From: Cadophora sp. MPI-SDFR-AT-0126
Taxonomy: Eukaryota > Ascomycota > Leotiomycetes > Helotiales > Ploettnerulaceae
Reading direction: 5' to 3'
Assembly (NCBI GenBank): GCA_020747065.1
Contig: JAGMVK010000003.1
Span: 1,364,001 to 1,428,000 of the forward strand
Length of the DNA: 64,000 nt
Below the pieces are notes generated by a model. That model was not told where the DNA came from. It did not search any database and worked only from the letters and a program-made list of their open reading frames with translations. The position numbers and the translations under genes are program-made. This document shows positions 59,007 through 64,000 of the stretch, in pieces. Every line of letters starts with the position of its first letter. The stretch's first letter is position 1.

Positions 59007-60830
59007 TCACTGTATGTGAAACCACTGTTCTTGCCTTTCGCCAGAAGCGAGCATTGCCATAGCCTCACCGTCCATAAGTCCATGCACATAGCACTCTCCG
59101 ACAAGGCTGTAATTTTCTCCTTCAGATCGCAGAATGAAAAGGACTTCTCCTCCAAACAGAACAACAATCAAATCTCCAAGATGCATGTTCATTGAGCCGA
59201 TGCCCATGTATCCATCAGTGGTGGTGAAGAATCCCATCCACGACCAAAGCTTATCAGCAAATAGACGTCCCTTGGCATTTTCTGGTCCATCTATGAACGC
59301 TTCCAAGTCGTCTGTATCGAACGGTTCGAAATTTGCTTCATCCTTGGCCTTCCCTGCAGTCAATGTCCGCGCAAATGCCAGTTTCATCGAGTCGACCCCT
59401 CCATATACTAATGGTCTCCTTAATACATCAGTAAGTGTCTGTCGAAGACAGGCTTTGTTGGCAGCTGGAGTATCAACAGAATAGTCGATGAATTGTCCCA
59501 GAAATTCTATCGAAGAGACCACGAGCCCTTTGAGCGAGAGAATATTTGGGTCTATCATGTCCCCAATGACTCTGGGAACATTGCTACTTGGAGTCCAGTC
59601 TGCTGAACGCCTTGCACGTGAAAAGCCTGCCATCCGTACACTCCACCTGTCCAAGCGTGGAACCCAAGACGGAAAATGACACTCATCTTCGTCATGCTTT
59701 ACCTTTGTGTTAATGGAAATCTCATTCTTCAACATAATTCTGAGCGATCCTTCTTCGTAGAAAACGTGTCTTTCCACTGCCAAGAAGCATCGTACTAGAT
59801 CACCATACACTTCAGGTACTGTCTTCTTGTAGTTAGGCACGACTGGAGCCATCCAGAAACCCTTGGTGCGAGCCCACATGGAATAAAGCCCAAGCAAGGC
59901 ATATATTTTGTCCCGAGGATCGCTCGCCTCCATCTGACCCGTAAGATACAACAATGTCAGAAGCGATCTGCCACTTCTCAAGGAGTAAATTGCATACGAT
60001 GGTATAAGAGCCAGCACTCTTCTGCTGGTTAAATTATATTGATTTTCGACGAGCCAAGTCGAACAGAGGCAAATGTTCATCCAGGAAACCTCACAAGAGC
60101 CGATGAAAACTTGTGCCTGTTCTCGAGCGGCCTCTTGAACCACCCAGATTCGGCGAAACCAAGTATTCTCATAGAATCAGTCAACTGCATCCCAGCCTTT
60201 GTCGTCCCTTGTGGGAAGAGTATGATTGGAATTATCATTTGGCTCATATGTGGTTGTAACATCCATTCCGGTGCTACGTCCTGGAACTGCTCGGGCTCTT
60301 TCAGCCACTCGCCGTATCAGGGATATGGCAGTCGGGGCCAAATCCGCAACTTCTCCTAGCCAGATCACCACATCTTTGGCATTATCATAGATATCCTTCA
60401 TAAAGGAGACCTGTTTTGAACGCTCGTCTAAATTCTTCTGATTGATAGACAGAGCATCAATCCATATACGTCTGATCCTTCCATCAGGACTGTGCTTGCC
60501 AGACTTGATGCTCGTCTCGAGTGTGGCGACATGACCAGATTCCGGATATCTAATGCGTTGAAGAGCAGCACCAAGATTTGGAGTGACCTTAACAGCTTGG
60601 CTATTACATTTGATCATAACAGGCGGGCCGATAGGTCCCCATACGTAGGATAGGGCTTCGTATTGTGGTTTCTCAGCTGCATTCAGGTCCACGACTTCCA
60701 GGGTGCACTCAACAATGTCTCCAAATCTGCCGGGCAAGATATTCAGGATCCTAATTGACCTGGGGTCTGGTAGTGGAAGGTTCGAGTATACGGAAGCTTC
60801 ATCTTCCAAAGAAGAATATTGAAGGGCCAT
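59007..60830 (-). pseudogene. HET-domain protein with one in-frame stop
   Basis: One intronless frame of 607 sense codons plus stop from the ATG at 60830, interrupted only by TGA at 60179-60177 (codon 218). The N-terminal half is a HET (heterokaryon incompatibility) domain: YEALSYVWGP, NLGAALQRIR, RRIWIDALSINQKNLDERSK, MKDIYDNAKDVVIWLGE. Just past the stop the family motif continues: FYENTWFRRIWVVQEAA. The C-terminal region has MEASDPRDKIYALLGL, PSWVPRLDRWS and LVGECYVHGLMDGEAM. HET proteins trigger cell death on non-self fusion. No intron can remove the stop (only 22 bp between possible GT and AG). Options: recent inactivation, stop readthrough, or a base error. Divergent from TGS1. Confidence 0.8.
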
Positions 60831-61404
60831 ATCGATGTTCGATAGGGCCTGTGAGACTAGACTCGCTCCAGACCTCTTGAGGGCTGTTGTGATGCATAGC
60901 CGAGAACGAGGAAGCTTACTGGGAAGTCAATGGAATGGCGTTTTGGCCAGAGCCTTAGGCTTTCGGACGAGTTCTCGATTCATCTCGTGGTCAGGTAAAG
61001 AGAAGTAATCTCAAAACTTTATGGAAGGAAGGAAGGAGGCTGGAACTGAAGGACATGGAGCAACTCTGCACTAGTCTATAAAAAAGTTAGCGCCTTGACA
61101 TGGTCCGAGCTCAGATCTCTCCCTTGAACCCTTAGTCTCAAAGTATCTTCATTTCGGCGAGGTGTAGAGGAAGTTTATCAGTAAGAACCGTGAGAGATGT
61201 GAGTAAAATTTTAGCAGTGTGATCAAAATGACAGTGAAGATATTGACTTGTGGCAGTGGAGGGCTGGAAAATTTGTATCGACACCTTTTTCTCAGGCACC
61301 AGCTCTGAAGTCTGAATGAGACATCAGTCACTTTCAGCCCATTGGCAGCTAGGGAAAGTGTATCCGAAATTTCAATTGTCGAAAGCTTTGATTTCCGCTT
61401 TTCA
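60831..61404. promoter_or_regulatory. Divergent HET / TGS1 promoter
   Basis: 574 bp between divergent starts. The + frame of TGS1 is open back to 61342 but has no ATG there, so 61405 is taken as the start. No known motif recognised. Confidence 0.4.
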
Positions 61405-63140
61405 ATGAGAACGAGATCCATACTTGCTCAAGAAATTTTGGAAGAACGACAAAAGCGTCGCTCAAAGCGTAAGGAAAGAGAAATCGAGGAGCTACTACGG
61501 GCAACAGGCTATCAGAGACCGAGGACTGAACTTTTTGACGGCAACCCTGTCAGACGAACTCGCAACCATACGGCGAAAGAAGCCTCCCATCTGAGTACAA
61601 TTCAAGTTGTGATCGAATCACAGCCACGTGAGCAGGATTCAGGGTCACGGCCACCAACGACCCATCAGCAAAAGAAGGAAAGCTTGTTTACAGAAACGGA
61701 AGTAGTGGAAAATCTAAAACCTCAGAACAGTCATATTGGCACGTCTGTACTGGAACCAGAAATATTTTTCAGAGATTCGTTTTTGGACAATCCAGAAAAG
61801 CCATCTGAAGCCGCCCTTTCCCTTCCTCCGACTCCAGACGCACCTCTCAGTCAAGCAGAGAAGCCAAAGAAACAGTGTGTGAGGCTGAAATCAACAGCGA
61901 GAAAGCGGCTTCGTGCCGTCCGATACGCAATCAATCAGACTCTTCGAAATCCCTGCAAGACGAACTCTGGAATCTTGAAGGCACTGAAGAAAACCGAGAG
62001 ACATTTGCGGTTGAAAGCGAATCGAGTAGTGAAAATTGAAGGTGTAAGATCACAAGAGCTCGAAAAAGCTTCTTCTAAGTCGATAAACCGGCCAGTGTCG
62101 CTTATTACGCCCCCCCTCCAGTCTCTTGTCGGTCCATCTTCAACTCGAGAATCACCAGGGACACCCAAAGAAGCTTTGGCTTCGAGCAGATTGTCTCCGA
62201 GACGAAATTCGCCAGGCGAATATCAAAAACAAGCCCTTCAAAAGTCCGAAATCTCGCATACACTCACACAGACTGCTCATCGCGTAGTCATCTCCACCAC
62301 AATGGCGGTCCAAGAACCATCTCAAGATCAGGGATCTCAGATTTTCGAATTGACAGATCAGTGCCATCATTATACGCACATAGGCGAAGTTGAGTATGAC
62401 ATTCAGAAGTGAGTGCGAGCATTCCCTTAGGTAGTTCTATTGCTAAATTGAAAAAGGTACTGGCAACAACGATACAGCATTTGGTCCCTCTACAACGAAG
62501 GAATCTACATGACAGACGATGCCTGGTTCGGAGTCACACCGGAACCTGTTGCGAAGTGAGACTCTCATTCCTTCCCTCCAAACCACAGCTGACAGCCCCC
62601 AGCAAAGTAGCAGAGGACTTCGCAGCCATCGTACCAGAATCTAAAACGATCCTAATCGATATGTTCGCCGGCGCCGGCGGAAACGTGATCGCGTTCGCGC
62701 TTTCAGAACGCTGGTCAAAGATAATTGCCATCGAGAAAGACATCTCAGTACTAGCGTGCGCGCAACACAACGCATCCATCTACGGCGTCGCCGACCAAAT
62801 AACCTGGATCAACGACGATTCATTCGCCTATCTCGCCAAACACGCCTCGTCAATTGATCCTTCCCAAACAGTCATCTTCGCCTCGCCGCCATGGGGTGGT
62901 CCTAGATATGAAGAAGGCGAGATATACAACTTGAATAAGATGCAACCGTATGGCATCAAACAGATTCACGATGCTGTAAAGACCATGGATTCAGCGCTCT
63001 ATTTACCTCGTGGCAGTGACCTGCGGCAGATAGCTCGATTGGCTCCTGGGGAGAAGAAGATTGAAGTCGTGCAGTATTGCATGCAAGGCGCGAGTAAAGC
63101 GATGGTAGCATATATTCCGGCTGCTACTCCCGCAACGTAG
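61405..63140 (+). CDS. TGS1: Trimethylguanosine synthase TGS1 with long N-terminal extension
   Basis: S-adenosylmethionine-dependent enzyme that dimethylates the m7G cap of snRNA and snoRNA. Exons 61405-62408, 62457-62555 and 62603-63140; 546 residues. The catalytic part occupies the last 220: RYSIWSLYNEGIYMTDDAWF, motif I IDMFAGAGGNVIAFAL, acidic IAIEKDISVLACAQHN, and the hallmark ASPPWGGPRYEEGEIY with the guanosine-stacking Trp. The first 325 residues are an unusual extension: basic, coiled near the start (EILEERQKRRSKRKEREIEE), then disordered, with Lys/Arg-rich patches in the middle. Fungal Tgs1 proteins usually consist of little more than the catalytic domain. Both introns (48 and 47 bp) restore frame. 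Starting at 61405 uses the first ATG in frame. Confidence 0.92.
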
Positions 63141-63878
63141 AAAATGCACCAGAACTGCAACTCAATATGCTGCAGAAATTCAACTGGCTTGGACGACCGA
63201 GAGGATGAGAGTGACAATTGGCAGGGAATCTAGCTTGTCGGTGGGGAGCGAAGCAAAATCGTGCCTTGAAGCCTGAGGGTCAACTATTCCCACCTTTGCG
63301 CTGAAGCCCAGACGCTTTTTGTTGCACTTCGCAGATATGCATGACCTGAGGTGTAAGGCAGGCTCACATTAGCTCCAGGATCACTCTTACAATGCTCTGC
63401 AACGAACAATTGTCAAAGTAAATAGAATGTCAAGCATGAGACGGGAATTTGCTCCTAGAATGTGTGTATATTTCTGTGAGGTTTCGCGACGATGACCTCG
63501 AAATGGCTTAATGCGGAAAGCAAGCTGTTGCCCTGTGGCTGCCTGCTTCGAGGTTGTGACTCGTAATCATGCTGGCGGTGTGCCTGTAACCTCAGGCTCT
63601 AGAATTGGGTACTGGGCCTTTTTGCCTAGGATTGAAGGTTGAGTGAGCTCTAATGCTTCTTATTGGCGACAAGCAGTCCGAAAGCACAGTCAATTTGTCA
63701 CAGATTCCAGTGGAGAGGTAAGTCAACGTAGAAAGGATCGGGTGACTTCTTTTTTAACATCTGCCCCATCTACAATGCCTTGACTATGCTTTTCTCATCA
63801 AATAAGTCTCTCAAAAGCCCCATTCTACAAGCCTCCCAATCAGGCACACTCATTGAATAAGTGCTCTCGAACGCGAAA
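63141..63878. other. Spacer after TGS1
   Basis: Holds the TGS1 3' region and presumably the promoter of the gene that starts near the right edge. No further feature seen. Confidence 0.4.
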
Positions 63879-64000
63879 ATGCTCAACTGGCTAAAAAAGG
63901 GTCTCAGTACCTTGCCCACCAATTCATCTTTCCTCTCCCAAGTCCCTTCATCGCTGATTCCTCCTGATCCTAGCAGTGGTCTGCGACTGGTGCCGTTCGA
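63879..64000 (+). CDS. 5' end of a gene cut by the window edge (tentative)
   Basis: From the ATG at 63879 a frame stays open to the last base: it begins MLNWLKKGLSTLPTNSSFLS and continues SQVPSSLIPPDPSSG. The short amphipathic Leu/Trp/Lys start and Ser/Pro-rich continuation are plausible for a protein N-terminus, but 40 codons are too few to identify a family and an open stretch this short is not rare by chance. Confidence 0.35.
   Translation, partial: MLNWLKKGLSTLPTNSSFLSQVPSSLIPPDPSSGLRLVPF

Overview
The window is nuclear DNA of a filamentous ascomycete (Pezizomycotina). It has dense intron-bearing housekeeping genes, mostly 46-80 bp introns with GTANGT donors and CTAAC/CTGAC branch sites, a Zn2Cys6 regulator, HET (heterokaryon incompatibility) genes, Hap-type CCAAT factor and very few repeats. 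Gene content and protein style are compatible with Leotiomycetes, but that is an inference. I rebuilt exon chains by hand; every junction quoted keeps frame and restores family-typical protein sequence.

Left part (1-9.3 kb): COQ6 (ubiquinone ring hydroxylase), TOP1 (DNA topoisomerase IB) and, divergently, ATP3 (F1-ATPase gamma), then a small Cys/His-rich hypothetical. At 9.6-16.2 kb lies the only region that looks like a metabolic mini-cluster: a thiamine-diphosphate 2-oxo-acid decarboxylase, a divergently transcribed Zn2Cys6 factor, and a convergent peroxisomal (PTS1) D-amino-acid oxidase. Together they could turn D-amino acids into 2-oxo acids and then aldehydes. A 2.7 kb gene-poor stretch leads to a Cys-rich hypothetical with a long pyrimidine-rich leader.

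Middle part (20-41 kb): NADH dehydrogenase 49 kDa subunit and RPC40 (divergent), UBA3 (NEDD8 E1) and TEL2 (divergent), then a very long reading frame that joins an uncharacterised N-terminal region to a Ste20/GCK-type kinase, and a single-pass Ser/Thr-rich membrane protein with a duplicated exon. From 41 to 46 kb the sequence is gene-poor and holds a broken HET C-terminus and an orphan aminoglycoside-phosphotransferase-like N-lobe.

Right part (46-64 kb): GRASP/Grh1, OST2/DAD1, a TMEM14 protein, CMC2, prefoldin subunit 2, HapC/NF-YB, RRN3, a HET gene interrupted by one in-frame TGA, TGS1 with a long N-terminal extension, and the start of a gene that runs off the end. Many neighbours are divergent pairs sharing 200-700 bp promoters. 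The most notable observations are the decarboxylase/regulator/D-amino-acid-oxidase module, the kinase fusion frame, 6-nt and 11-nt microexons in UBA3 and HapC, the exon duplication, and the HET gene with a single stop.
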